Assembly (NCBI GenBank): GCA_024138015.1 | Contig: JAMXBB010000011.1 | Coordinates: 45,904,900-45,968,899, forward strand | Length of the DNA stretch: 64,000 nucleotides | Direction: 5' to 3' | DNA from: Lumnitzera littorea | Taxonomy: Eukaryota > Streptophyta > Magnoliopsida > Myrtales > Combretaceae | In this document: one piece after another, positions 11,994-23,836 of the stretch | Layout of the letters: each line of letters starts with the position of its first letter | Position numbering within the stretch: position 1 is the stretch's first letter | The notes under the pieces: model-generated | Seen by the model: the letters and a program-made list of their open reading frames with translations, nothing else | The model's database searches: none | Told to the model about the DNA's origin: nothing | Translations under genes and position numbers: made by a program

Positions 11994-12782
11994 TGTCGAG
12001 CCTGATTTTTCGATTTTCTGTTTATAATATTAATTTCTCATTTCTTGATTAATACTAAACCCTTACCCATTTAATATTAATCCTCAACTAAAGAAATTTA
12101 GAAATTTCGGATTTTTATTAAAAATAATTTTTGGAGTCGCCACCCGACTGAAGTCGGGAAAAGAAAAAGAAACCGTAATCAATTGGGTGGATTGATCACA
12201 ATTTGGCTACTGGTCTTTTATTTCAATTTTAAATAAAGAACTAGAGAGTTCTAAGTTTGGGGGCTAACCTATTAAACCCTTAACGGGTACCACTATCTAT
12301 TTACCGAAATTAGAATTATTTTTCTAATTATAATATTTAAATAAATAAATAAATAAAATCAAAAGAAAGAAGAACCTAAGTTTCTACATATTTTATCGTC
12401 GCCTCGAAGGTGTCTACGTACTCATTAGCCGGGATCAAACGATCGTAGTTTTTTTTGAAAACTTTAATGTGTTGGTTCTTTTTATAAAAAATGATTGGTT
12501 GAATTTACGTTTTTATTAACCATTTTATTTTTATTAAGAAAAATCCCTAAAAGCCTAATTTTTATTCCTAATTATTAAAAAAAAAAACCTAAAAACTTAA
12601 TTTTTGAAAAGCGCCAAATTAAAATTTTGATTTAAAAATAAATAAGTGATAATTTTTTTATTTTCAAGAAAAACCCTAAATATTTTATGAAATATGCAAT
12701 GTTCTATATGATGAAACTTTTATATGGAAAAGATGCTTAAAACATTAAAAAAGAAAGAAAGAAAGAAAGAAAAAAAAAATTC

Positions 12783-13013
12783 CTAATCATAGAAAATATG
12801 CCTTAATCATAGAAAATATATCTAAATAATAGAAAAGATGTCTAAACTATGAAAAATGTTTCTAAACCATAGGAAAAAAAAATCTAAATCATAAAAAAGA
12901 CGTTTGAATCATAGAAAAGATATCTGAATAATAGAAACCTAAACTATAGAAAAAACATCTAAACTATAGAAAAGACATCTAAACTATAGAAAAGATGTCT
13001 AACCATAGAAAAG
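12783..13013. repeat. Minisatellite in LTR, about 20-bp unit
   Basis: Roughly eleven degenerate copies of a unit like TCTAAACTATAGAAAAGACA are arrayed head to tail. The matching part of the other LTR (about 24607-24830) carries the same array with a different copy pattern, so copies have been gained or lost since insertion. Confidence 0.75.
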
Positions 13014-14218
13014 AAGTCAATTAAAGATTTTTTTTTTATTTTATCAACATTAAAATGATTTTTTTATTTAGAAAAACCTAACATGCCTAATGCAATTTTT
13101 CTAAATTAATACAAATGCAAAGAATAAGATTTTGTAAAATATGAGATATCATTTTGAAAACATGAAATCTAAAAAAAAAAATAATAAAAAATAAATAAAC
13201 TAAAACTTAACTTAACATATATTCACTGGATACTAATGCTATAACTAATTACTAGCAATTAAAGACATGATAAAAATAAAATAAAATAACATAAAAAATT
13301 AGTACAAGTCTTAAAAATAACTATGTATATACTAAGTAAGATAAAAATAAATAAATAAATAAAACAACCTATAAACAATAATTAAAAACCGCTATTACAT
13401 ACCTGCAAGGCAAAGCACGCAAAGTTGATGAAAAGGAATAGATTGGATCCCTAGTCCTATCATGCGCACAACTATAGAATTAGTCTGATGATGCCCAATT
13501 ACGGTATGCGTATATTGTCGTTCGGAGTAGCGTTGGATCAATTCGATGTTTGCAACAGTGATGGATTTATGGCTGTGGTGGCTTGCGTGAAGGGTATGGT
13601 TGGACATTGGAACTCGGTTTGGCTTACTGCTGCAAACGTTGGTATGGCAGGTTAATCTGAAAGTTGCGACAACGCTGCTGGCTGGGCTTGCTGTCCGGCA
13701 ATACGGTGAAGCTGTGTGCAGGAGCTAGGATACGGTGGACGTGAGGTTGAAGGGTGTATGTGGTAGGGAATGTGGTGATGTGTCGAAGGTAAGGAGGAGA
13801 ATGAGTGTGGGGGGGCTGCCACGTTTAGTTGCTGTAGTTGTTGCAGCTGCTGTTGATGGTTGGGCTGTTATGAGGTTGGAGAAAATGGTCAAAGATTTGC
13901 AGCAGAATCTAGTGCTGGATCACATCTGCTTGCTCTGTTGCTATGGTTACTGATAACTTCGACGATGAACAGTGATGGACAAAGGATGAAAACCGTGCAT
14001 GCTCAGTGACTGATTTGATTATATTGTATAGTATGTATTTCACCGTGTGTTGCTGTGTGTGAGGGTCGCACGTCGTCAACAGTTTGTATTCGTGTACTGT
14101 TTAGCCAAAAGAATAATTCTGTTGTGTTGTTCGTGTGTAGTAATGTCGTGATCGATTGGTTACTGCCAAACAGAGTTATATCGTTGTCTTTTTAAATCCA
14201 AACCATATCGTATCAATT

Positions 14219-14470
14219 GTATCTAATTAAACTAGATCCAAATTAATTCAAATCCGACTCAATAAAATCAAATTAGATTCAAATGTTTTTAATTAGATAT
14301 GAATCTCGTTTATTTCTCTCGCTCTTGTAAAATATGTAAAAAAAGTATCTAATTAAACTAGATCCAAATTAATTCAAATCTGACTCAATAAAATCAAATT
14401 AGATTCAAATGTTTTTAATTAGATATGAATCCCATTTATTTCTCTCGCTCTTGTAAAATATGTAAAAAAA
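14219..14470. repeat. 126-bp tandem duplication private to the left LTR
   Basis: The segment from GTATCTAATTAAACTAG to the A-run after AAAATATGTAA occurs at 14219-14344 and again at 14345-14470. The right LTR has one copy of this stretch but carries a differently bounded 90-bp duplication nearby (26014-26193). Confidence 0.85.
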
Positions 14471-14493
14471 ACAAAAGACATAGATGCTTGACG

Positions 14494-14562
14494 AAACTCG
14501 AACCCCTGACCTCAAATTAAATCCAACCTAAATACTCCGATTCTTATCCATTAAGCCGTTGG
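14494..14562 (-). promoter_or_regulatory. tRNA-like A-box and B-box pair in LTR
   Basis: On the minus strand, which is the element's own strand, CGGCTTAATGG (about 14550-14560) resembles a pol III A box. GGTTCGAGTTT (14494-14504) resembles a B box (consensus GGTTCGANTCC, 9 of 11). Their spacing of about 45 bp is normal for a tRNA gene. No acceptor stem or anticodon arm can be folded by eye, so this is not called a tRNA. It could be a fossil tRNA-derived segment or coincidence. Confidence 0.35.
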
Positions 14563-14858
14563 CCATTGACATTAAGTTCAATTATACTTAAACTATCCGA
14601 TTCCTTAAAATAAAATTTTTAACTAAACTAAAACTACAATTAACACTAAAACTAATTATTCCTAATATAAATTACTTTCTAAAAATCTACGAAATTTTTA
14701 TGATTTTTTCCTTTCCTTCTTTTTTTGGTATTTTCATTATTTGTAAATTTTTATTATATTTATTAGTTTTATGTTTTTTTGATTTTTTTTTTGAATTAAG
14801 ACCCTTTTTGTAAAAATAAAAATTAAGACTATGGAAGGGCAAAAATTAGGTGTTTACA

Positions 14859-14872
14859 GCTATCCCTCTTTG
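14859..14872 (-). other. Polypurine tract of block 1
   Basis: Read on the minus strand, AAAGAGGGATAGC directly abuts the LTR start TGTAAACACC. A purine-rich run in this place primes plus-strand DNA synthesis in LTR elements. The same position in block 2 reads AAAGAGAAACGGC. Confidence 0.65.
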
Positions 14873-14999
14873 TGGTGAAGTTTGAGCAAAACATTGCCGC
14901 AAAGATAAAAGAGACACCGTTTTTGCTTCAGGACGACTTTATTTAAAGGAACGTTAAGTCATATGACGAAGGTTAGTTTGAAGTGAAGAATAGCAAGAG

Positions 15000-17450
15000 A
15001 TAGCGCCTTTGTGAGTTGGAAAAAATCCCTAAAAAGAATAATGAGAACTTGGTTAAAGCGCCCCTTGAGCTGACGAAGACCTAAAAATAAAGAAAAAACT
15101 TGGTTGTACTCTTAATGAGTTGACTGACCAAGGCGGTTAAAGCGCCCCATGAGTTGGCTAAGACTTAAAGGATGAAGAAACTTGGTAGTGCTCTAATGAG
15201 CTGACTAATCAAGGCGGTTAAAGCGCCTCTTGAGCTGACTAAGACCTAAAAATAAAGAAAAAAATTGGTCGTGCCTTTAATGAGCTGACTAACCAAGGCG
15301 GTTAAAGCGCCTCTTGAGCTGACTAAGACCTAAAAATAAAGAAAAAAATTGGTCGTGCCTTTAATGAGCTGACTAACCAAGGCGGTCAAAGCGCTCCTTG
15401 AGCTGGCTAAGACCTAAAAATGTGAAGAAAACTTGGATCGTGCCTTTAATGAGCTAACTAACTAAGGCAGTCAAAGCACTCCTTGAGCTGGCTAAGACCT
15501 AAAAATGTGAAGAAAACTTGGATCGTACCTTTAATGAGCTCACTAACTAAGGCGGTCAAAGCGCCCCTTGAGTTGGTTAAGACTTAAAAATGAAGAAGAC
15601 TTGGATCGTGCCCTTAATGAGCTGACTAACCAAGGCGGTCAAAGCGCCTCTTGAGCTGGCTAAGACCTAAAAATGAAGAAGACTTGGATTGTGCCCTTAA
15701 TGAGCTGACTAAACAAGGCGGTCAAAGCGCACCTTGAACTGGTTAAGACCTAAAAATATGAAGAAAACTTGGATCGTGCCCTTAATGAGCTGGCTAATCA
15801 AGGTGGTCAAAGCTCCCCTTGAGCTGGCTAAGACCTAAAAATGAAGAAGACTTGGATCGTGCCCTTAATGAACTGACTAACCAAGGGGGTCAAAGCGCCC
15901 CTTAAGCTGGCTAAGACCTAAAAATGAAGAAAACTTCGGTCGTGCCCTTCAAGAGCTGACTAACCAAGGCGGTCAAAGCGCCCCTTGAGCTGCCTAAGAC
16001 CTAAAAATATGAGGAAAACTTAGATCATGCCTTTAATGAGCTGACTAACCAAGGCGGTCAAAGCGCCCCTTGAGCTGGCTAAGACCTAAAAATATGAGGA
16101 AAACTTAGATCATGCCCTTAATGAGCTGACTAACCAAGGCGGTCAAAGCACCTCTTGAGCTGACTAAGACTTAAAAATGCGAAGAAAACTTGGATCGTGC
16201 CCTTAATGAGCTAACTAATCAAAACGGTCAAAGCGCCCCTTAAGCTGGCTAAGACCTAAAAATATGAAGAAAACTTAGTCATGCCCTTAATGAGCTGAGT
16301 AACCAAGGCGGTCAAAGCGCCCCTTGAGCGGGCTAAGACCTAAAGAATGAAGAAACTTGGTAGTGCCCTAATGAGCTGACTAACCAAGGCGATCAAAGCG
16401 CCCCATGAGCTGGCTAAGACTTAAAAATTGAAGAAACTTGGTCGTGCCCTTAATGAGCTGACTAACCAAGGCGGTTAAAGCGCTCCATGAGTTGGCTAAG
16501 ACCTAAAAATATGAAGAAAAAACTTGACCGTGCCCTAATGAGCTGACTAACCAAGGCGGTCAAAGTGCCCCTTGAGTTGGCTAAGACCTAAAAATATGAA
16601 GAAAACTTGGTCGTGTCCTTAATGAGTTGACTAACCAATGCGGTCAAAGCGTCCCTTGAGCCGACTAAGTCCTAAAAATGAAGAAAAAAAACTTGGTCGT
16701 GCCCTTAATGAGCTGACTAACCAAGGTGGTCAAAGCACCCCTTGAGTTGGCTAAGACCTTAAAAATGTGAAGATAAACTTAGTCGTGCCTTTAATGAGCT
16801 GACTAACTAAGGCAGTCAAAGTGCCTCTCGAGCTGGCTAAGACCTTAAAAATGTGAAGAAAACTTGGATCGTGCCTTAATGAGCTTACTAACCAAGGCGG
16901 TCAAAGCGCCCTTCGAGTTGGCTAAGACCTAAAAATAAAGAAGACTTGGATCGTACCCTTAATGAGCTGACTAACCAAGGCGGTCAAAACGCCCCTTGAG
17001 CTGGCTAAGACCTAAAAATGAAGACGACTTGGATCGTGCCCTAATGAGCTGACTAACCAAGGCAGTCAAAGCGCCCCTTGAGCTGGCTAAGACTTAAAAA
17101 TGAAGAAGACTTGGATCGTGCCCTTAATGAGCTAACTAACCAAAGCGGTCAAAGCGCCCCTTGAGCTAGCTAAGACAAAAAATATGAGGAAAACTTAGAT
17201 CGTGCCCTTAATGGGTTGACTAACCAAGGCGGTCAAAGCGCCCCTTGAGCTGGCTAAGACTTAAAAATATGAAGAAAACTTGGATCGTGCCCTTAATGAG
17301 CTGACTAACCAAAATGGTACAAGCGCCCCTTGAGCTGGCTAAGACCTAAAAATATGAGGAAAACTTGGTCGTGCTCTTAATGAGCTAACTAACCAAGGCG
17401 GTCAAAGCGCCCCTTGAGCTGGCTAAGACCTAAAAATATGAAGAAAACTT
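15000..17450. repeat. Tandem array, 84-bp unit, about 28 copies
   Basis: The marker AAGGCGGTCAAAGCGC recurs about every 84 bases from 15130 to 17400 (28 occurrences counted by eye, with variants). Each unit is itself a double: one half carries GAGCTGACTAA and the other GAGCTGGCTAAGACC, so the unit looks like a duplicated ancestral sequence of about 42 bp. The array occupies most of the 3' untranslated region of block 1, a position where Tat-lineage elements are known to keep tandem repeats that can seed satellites. At 17451-17600 two units of another type (AGTGCTCCATGAATTGGCTG) follow. Confidence 0.9.
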
Positions 17451-17599
17451 GGATCGAGATAGTGCTCCATGAATTGGCTGATGCGTTAAAGAAGATATGG
17501 ATAGGAACAGTGCTCTATGAGCTGGCTATTGCGTTCAGAAAATGGATAAAGAGTAAGCACCCTTCGGATTCGCTTAAACTCTGTTGGCTAAGAAACATA

Positions 17600-18001
17600 G
17601 CTGACTCGAAAAAAAACTCTTGACTTGAGAAATTTACAAACGAAGGATTTGATGAAAACTGGTTATAACATGAATTAAAAATTTGGCCACTATGGATGAA
17701 ATGGATTGGAAAATGAATGGAAAAACTTGTAACAAGCCTCCACTTTCTCTCTCCTCTTCATGTCTTTTCATTTTCTTTTTTCTTTCTTTTTCCTTGAAAG
17801 TTTGCTAACGGATATAAATTCCTATTTAAGAGGCAAATGCTATAATCATGTAGGATATCTCATATCCACCCTAGTTTGTAACCTAGACAATGAGGTTTTT
17901 GGATAGGCCTTAAACATTCATTTCGTAAGGAAAAGGTAACTCACGATTAGTTTAGTTAAAGATGACTTCCTTACGCACTCTCAGTCTGGATTTCACTCTT
18001 G
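17600..18001 (-). other. Non-coding interior of block 1, left of the nested solo LTR
   Basis: No ORF is supported. The stretch is homologous to 32600-33105 in block 2 (for example ACTTGAGAAATTTACAAACGAA against ACTTGAAAAATATTTACAAACAA, and AAAAGGTAACTCACGATTAG against AAAAGGTAACTCATAATTAG). It shows what block 2 looked like before its gypsy insertion. Confidence 0.6.
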
Positions 18002-18006
18002 ATTAC

Positions 18007-20915
18007 TGTAAGCCCTAAAGCCAAGCCAAGCCAAGCCAAGTAACCGTAGGTTTGAGCTTAAAACCCAAGGTTTAGGGCGATCGGCTAAAGGATCCAATCA
18101 AACCTAAATTATAAACTATTTAGAGAAATACTAGTAAAAATGACCCCGTAAACTTAAATTTAAGAAAATAAGCAGTAGAATAGGAAACTATAAAATTTTC
18201 AAATTTTAAGCATAATAATTGCTAATTACTGAAAAGGCAAAAAGTGTAATCTAATAACTAATAACTAATAAATTACTAGAGATAGATTATATGTATACTA
18301 AAAATTTTAGAATGACCAAAATAATAATTAGGAATGTTCACGTATACCCCATATGTATTTATGTGTAGATAAAAATATGCGAAATTACCTAAATTAGCCA
18401 AAAACTAAGCAAATAATTAAAGAAAATTATAAAATAATTATAAAAAAATCAGAAGATGATAAGCTGAATCAAGATCAGGTCGTGGCAGGTCTAGATCAGA
18501 AAAAGAAAAATCAACCAATAAAATTTGGACAACCTAAAAGCCAAAAATAAAAAAATTTGGGCAAAGTCTTGTTAAATTAATGCATATTAATTACTACAAT
18601 TGTCTATAAATAGGGGAAAAATTTCCAGAGGTCATTTGGTTAGTTTAGCATCTAAGAAAAATTAGAACACTGAAAAAATCGAGAGAAAATCTAGAAAAAA
18701 AAAAACTGTGCAGATTAGGCAAGTGAACCAAACCTACCACTCACCACCACTTGGGATCGAACCACCACCACCACCCTACACTAGAACCACCGCCCGGACT
18801 GGCTGACAACCTTGGACCGGGTTTGGATTGCCAGAAAGCTTCAAACCGGTTAGTCATTTATTCACCCCGATTTTTGAATAATTTTGTAAAATTAGTTATT
18901 TTACCCAGAAAATTATGAAACTTGTTATTCTGAGGTTTTATTGTATGTAGATTTAGGGAAAATATTTATTTAGTTTAATTATGTCTAAAATATAGGGTTC
19001 TTAACAAATTGTTCAAAACCGAGCATGATTAAACTGAAAAATAAATAGGCTTAGGAGTGTAGTTTGGAGCTCAAAATTTTTCTGTAGGATTCTCATATGA
19101 TGTAGAACAGTGCTATGAAGTCATTTTTTTAAAATTAATTTTTGAAATTTTAAAGTTAATTTTTAGCCCTAAAATGATGGAAAAATTGGGTGATTTAGGG
19201 TTAATTAGGTGATTAGGATGTTAATTACTGATTTAGATATTAATTATATGTTTAGGGATGTTAATCTCTGAAGTGGAACCCTAATCTTAGCCTTTGGAGT
19301 ATTAAGTATGGTTAATTAGGGAAATTAGGTAAGTAATGTAAGAAATTAGTAATATGTGAAATTGTAAATTAATAAATCTAAAAAAATAGGGTTATTTAGA
19401 TAATATTATAATAGAAATTAGAAAAATAATAAATCTGAAATAACATTTAATTTTAAGTAAATATCTCAAAATGTAAGATTTTCATACATCGAGAATAAAT
19501 CTGATACCTCAATTAGGGTTAGCGTGTATCGAATAGTTTAAAATACCAAATTACTACCCAATGGGATATTTGAATACCTGAGCGTAATGTGATTAATGTC
19601 ACACTGGGATTCGAGCTTAGTAAGACTTAGGAATTAAAACTAGAATATAGTTTAGGATTCGAATCCTGAAATAGAGTACAACGAATCATTAGTACGTTAT
19701 AGGTATACATGAGGAAAATGAGTTACATTATGAATTAGAATAAGAATCCATAAAATATAAGTACTAAAAAGACTTATTTGTATTATAGGACACCCAGAAA
19801 CAAATTAGCTCGCGACTAAGGGATCGAGCGATCGAGTAATTTCAAGTAAGTTGGGTTATTGCTTATTGTAATAGAGTACTAGTTTTGTAGTGCTCGGAGA
19901 CTTAGGCTTGTATATGCTTGTGCTTGTAAGTAGTTTACGCATGTGTTTGATGTATCTGAATTCGTGCTGAAACTTGCTTTGTGAGTGATTTGTGACTGAT
20001 TGAATTGGTATGAAATTGTTTAAACATCCTAAATGGAATATAATCTTAGTTGACCCTAATAACCAAAAATGTTATGCATTGTAACCCGTTAGGGGATCAT
20101 AGGATTCTCCAACTAAATACCGACCCCTTCGAAAGGGATAACACAGGATTGCAAAATGGTCCCTTCTTCATCCTCAATCAAACTAAGTGACAGGAGAGGA
20201 GGTCGCAGCGGGGGTGAAATCAATGGTTCGAAGGTAGTTGCGAGAGGAGCGAGGTCTCCATTGCACAAGCCTAGGTTTGGTTGTGAGCTACTGCATAACA
20301 TGGAACTCCTCAACCCGGATTGGAGCGGGTGAAATTTCTCTGATTTCACAACGGACCGGACTACGTTGTGCGATGACACTTGATTGTTGCATTGCATGAA
20401 AATAATTGTTTGATAACCCTGTTTGTGCTTGTATGCATTCATGAGTTCCAATTCAACTTACTGAGCTGTAGTTGCTCATACCCTTATAGATCCTTTTGCA
20501 GGTTCTGATTTGTGACCACTTCAAGTATTATGCCGCCCTACAATTACCCAGAGGTTAGTCTTTTTGAAGCCAGGGGTGTAAGAATCAAGTTACTCAGTAT
20601 AATGTGTAACTAGACTGACCTTGTAGTTAAAGATTAAAGACTGATAATTATTCTGTAAATTAGTAAACTGTGGTGATTATGTAAAACTTCCTGGGAAGCT
20701 CTATGGACTTACTTATAATTATCTATGTTTATTAGAAATTTGTAATATTTATCATAATTGTAGTATAATTATTAATCAAACTGTTTACTTCAAAGCGAGG
20801 AGTCGTCGACGCCTTATGTAGATTATGTCTATGGTAGGCACTGTGAGGCCAGTTACTATCATAGAATGGTTTACACGGCGGGACTGTTGCGACTCTGCGA
20901 CTTCGGGGCGTAACA
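18007..20915 (+). mobile_element. Solo LTR, Tekay/Del-like Ty3/gypsy
   Basis: It starts TGTAAGCCCTAAAGCC and ends TTCGGGGCGTAACA, flanked on both sides by ATTAC (18002-18006 and 20916-20920). Removing it restores a continuous match to block 2 (54655-54672 region). It has no internal region, no second LTR and no coding sequence, so it is a solo LTR left by LTR-LTR recombination, with the length and end sequence typical of Tekay/Del chromoviruses. A TATAAATA box at 18605-18612 sets its orientation as plus. A short CCAAG run (18018-18040) lies near its start. The minus-strand ORF at 20113-20451 lies inside it and is not supported. Confidence 0.85.
18605..18612 (+). promoter_or_regulatory. TATA box of solo LTR
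   Basis: TATAAATA followed by GGGG occurs about 600 bp into the LTR, upstream of a purine-rich leader-like stretch. This is the expected place for the U3/R border promoter. Confidence 0.6.
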
Positions 20916-20920
20916 ATTAC

Positions 20921-23818
20921 TATTCCAGAAATTATAATCCAATTTGTAAATGATACGTTCTGATCAATTTGTTAGGTCTTTTTGGGTTTAGTAGTGTAAA
21001 TTAGGCTTTTGGTCAAATGGTTTCAAAAGAAGTTAATTGAGAGGGCCTATTTTGAAAGAAGTGCTTTCGTCTAACCTGGGGAGTACAAGTCAAGAACCCT
21101 TAGGAATGAACTAGATGTACGCTTGCTCCAGTTTCAAAAATAATTTTTATCTTAGATAAATTATTCTTCAAAATTAGAAGAGCTTTGAGTAGGGAGGTAT
21201 TGTGGGTGGGAAGGTCTTGTGTTTGAGAATCGAGTAGATAAAAAGGGTTTTTGGAGTGTGATTTTGAGCTGAATATGGAGTTTTTGATTTGTGGTTGAGA
21301 ACATGATTCTAAATGAATACGAGGTTTTGTGTTTTTGGTTGGGAATGCGATTCAAGGCCTTGTGTTTTTATAGCAACTTGGGCCTTCTTTGATTCGGGAT
21401 TTTCTCAAGCTCGATGTTTGGGTATTTATTCATTTTCCTTTTTCCTAGTTTCTTTCTTTTTCTTCTTTTTTTTTTTTATTTCGTTTCATTTCTTTCTTTT
21501 CTCTCCCCAAAAATAACTATCTCTTTTGTCAAGTTTTTGTCTTTACATGAATCAAGGCCTTAAATCCATAGGTATAGGTTCAGAGTGCATTGGCTTAGGT
21601 AAGGTATGTGTGGCCTTTAGGGTATTTGGAAAAAATGTTAGCTCTTTTTCAAAGGGAATAATTTATCAAAAACAAAAATTATCCTTGAATTGTTATTACT
21701 GGGGTAAGCACAAATCCGTTTTATCCTTTTCTCCTAATCAATGACCTTAACCTCCGAATTGCCCCACTGTGGGGTGGTTCTTGACAAGGTTTTCATTTGA
21801 GATGACTCCAGATCAATCCAACAGGGTTATCAAAGGATAATCGTATTTGGGATTTGAAAATGAATGCCTAACTTCATTCCGGTCTGCGTATCAATTTCAA
21901 AATGGACCTCCTTTAAGGAATGAGTCCAAAACATTCTCACCATGATGTCTCTTAAATCTCAAAGTGTTTAAGGGTTAGTGTATAGGATATAGCTTGCCTC
22001 TTTTCATTCAAAATTTTTTTAAAAGTGAGTTACTAATTCCTTACATAAGGATGGATTGACCTTAAGGTGATGATAGACCTTACTAACGAATTCCTTGGAA
22101 CATGCCCCAGTTGTGAAATTTCAAAGACTAAATGCCCCATGCCCTAGACTTATAGGTCTTAACACCCTTGAGCTTCCATATGTGATTTTGGGTTAGGTTC
22201 TTTAGAGTTCGAATGGGCCGGAACTGACAATCTTTTGAAGTGGAAGGGACTAATGAATTGCCCCTTTTTATTTGTACTAAGGATCAAGCTTAGGATAGTA
22301 TTTAATGGCTTTGTGTTTTGGTTTGGTTCATGGTTGGACTTGATGGCTTAGGGGCATTGAGTTGGTTGAATCATTTTGATGGGCTAGGGTTCGGGTTTGG
22401 TTGGTTATTTCTTAGGCTAAGTGGGTCTGTTTAGGTTATCTGCCTTAATGGGCCAAGTAATTGTGTTTGTTCTGAACCCTATAAGGATTTGTAACCGTTA
22501 GCAAATTTCTTTCTTTTTCTTTTCTTTTCTTTTCTTTTCTTTCCTTTCCTTCTTTTTCTTTCTTTTCTCTTTCTTTTTATTCTTTTTGAAAGAGAGAGAG
22601 GAAAAGTTAGGGCTTTTGTATTACAAAGACCGAGTGATGGAATTGTGAATGGATGATTATGGAAGATTGCTTTCATGGAAATATATACAAGCCAAGAATA
22701 ACATTACTGAGAGTCTATTTACAAAAGAGGAATTTTGAAGAATAAAAGACTAAACAAAGAAAATATCTAAATTTTATTTATTCCAAATGAAGAAGGCTAT
22801 TTGCAAAATATTAAATTTACCTAAAAGAATGAATATTTCTGGTGGGTAAAATACTAGGCACAATGATAATTACCTGTTATTTTACAAGTTTGATTCTTTT
22901 GTTTTGTTTATTTTTTTTTTGTTTTTATTATTTTTTATTTATTTACTCTATAAAGGTTGGGCTCAACTGATATGGGCCCAAACAAAAAGTGATAGATTCG
23001 AGCCTTAATAGATGTACTAAGGTCTGCAACTAAAGTAATGTTTATAGGGCTCTTCTATAGGGAGAGGATGGGCCCAATCTTATTCTTATTAAACTCTTGT
23101 TTATCTGGGTTGAAGAGTCGAAACCACGTTTGAAATAGTTTTTAAGGCCAATGCGATAGGTGGGTACGAATGTCTTTAAAAGACTCTTGACTTGGTCCAA
23201 TCATGACTGATTAAAAATCAAAATTAAAATTATAATTATAACGTATTCTAAACTTTTCATGAAATTATTACAAATTATTTACAATGGAAGATTACAATTA
23301 CCGTCACAACTTCACAACTACCTTTATCAATTTAGGTTTGCCACATCATAGATTCTTGTAATTTTTTTCTGAACAAAAAATTTTTTTCATGAAATACAAA
23401 GGGTGGGTTATAAAGGTTCTCAAGTTCTACAATCACTACGTTTTTTCAAAGCAACGATTCTGTGGTCGCATTTGAACTTGAGTGGGGTAGCCAAATCAAC
23501 CCCGGAAGGTGGTTGCCTCATAACATCCGATGCTTACACAATAGCCCCCCTCCTAAGGTCCTAAGACGGCCTGGTTCTGACCGTGTCTACTATGCATTTA
23601 TGATGCAGAAAACAAAGTAAAAGTAAAACCCCCCGAAATTCCCCCTTAAATAAACTACCATAACAAAAAATATGTTAGTAAAAAAACAAATAAATAAAAT
23701 AAACAAATACATCAAACAACATACCTAAGTTCTTCTTATTTTTTATTTTTTATTATTTCATTTTCTTTTGAAAAATAATCCTATTTTCGACAACTTCTAG
23801 TGGCTAGCCCTCTAGTGA
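20921..23818 (-). other. Interior of block 1 next to the primer-binding site, no gene found
   Basis: The stretch is homologous in patches to 54665-58190 of block 2. Where block 2 keeps a gag relict (56020-56640), block 1 has none. A pyrimidine-rich run at 22500-22580 (TTCTTTTCTTTTC type) gives a false Lys/Arg-rich minus-strand ORF at 22479-22676. I see no convincing protein domain on either strand. Confidence 0.55.
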
Positions 23819-23836
23819 TCCCCAGCAGAGTCGCCA
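23819..23836 (-). other. Primer-binding site of block 1
   Basis: On the minus strand TGGCGACTCTGCTGGGGA begins three bases after the 5' LTR. It ends in the reverse complement of a CCA-terminated tRNA. This motif is the primer site known for Ogre/Tat elements, reported as tRNA-Arg. It proves that the element reads right to left. Confidence 0.8.

Larger units (their letters stand above)
11994..14858 (-). repeat. LTR of block 1 (3' LTR in element orientation)
   Basis: It starts TGTCGAGCCTGATTTTTCG on the plus strand and ends TTAGGTGTTTACA, so on the coding strand it runs TGTAAACACC...CGACA. It matches 23840-26613 nearly end to end. It contains a 20-bp minisatellite (12783-13013), a private 126-bp duplication (14219-14470) and tRNA-like boxes (14494-14562). 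ORFs inside it, such as 13735-13953, lie in LTR sequence and are not supported as genes. Confidence 0.9.

Noticed and set aside
13735..13953. ORF of 72 codons
   Set aside because: It lies inside the left LTR of block 1; the homologous part of the right LTR (25.5-25.9 kb) has a different frame layout, so it is not conserved coding.
14494..14562. A tRNA gene in the LTR
   Set aside because: A and B boxes are present, but no acceptor stem, D-arm pairing or anticodon loop could be folded by eye. It is kept only as a weak regulatory note.
15000..17450. CRISPR-like regular array
   Set aside because: The repeats are contiguous 84-bp units without unique spacers, in plant retrotransposon DNA.
20113..20451. 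Minus-strand ORF of 112 codons
   Set aside because: It lies wholly within the solo LTR 18007-20915, antisense to its promoter, with no recognisable domain.
22479..22676. Lys/Arg-rich minus-strand ORF
   Set aside because: It is the translation of a TTCTTTTC-type pyrimidine tract, low complexity only.
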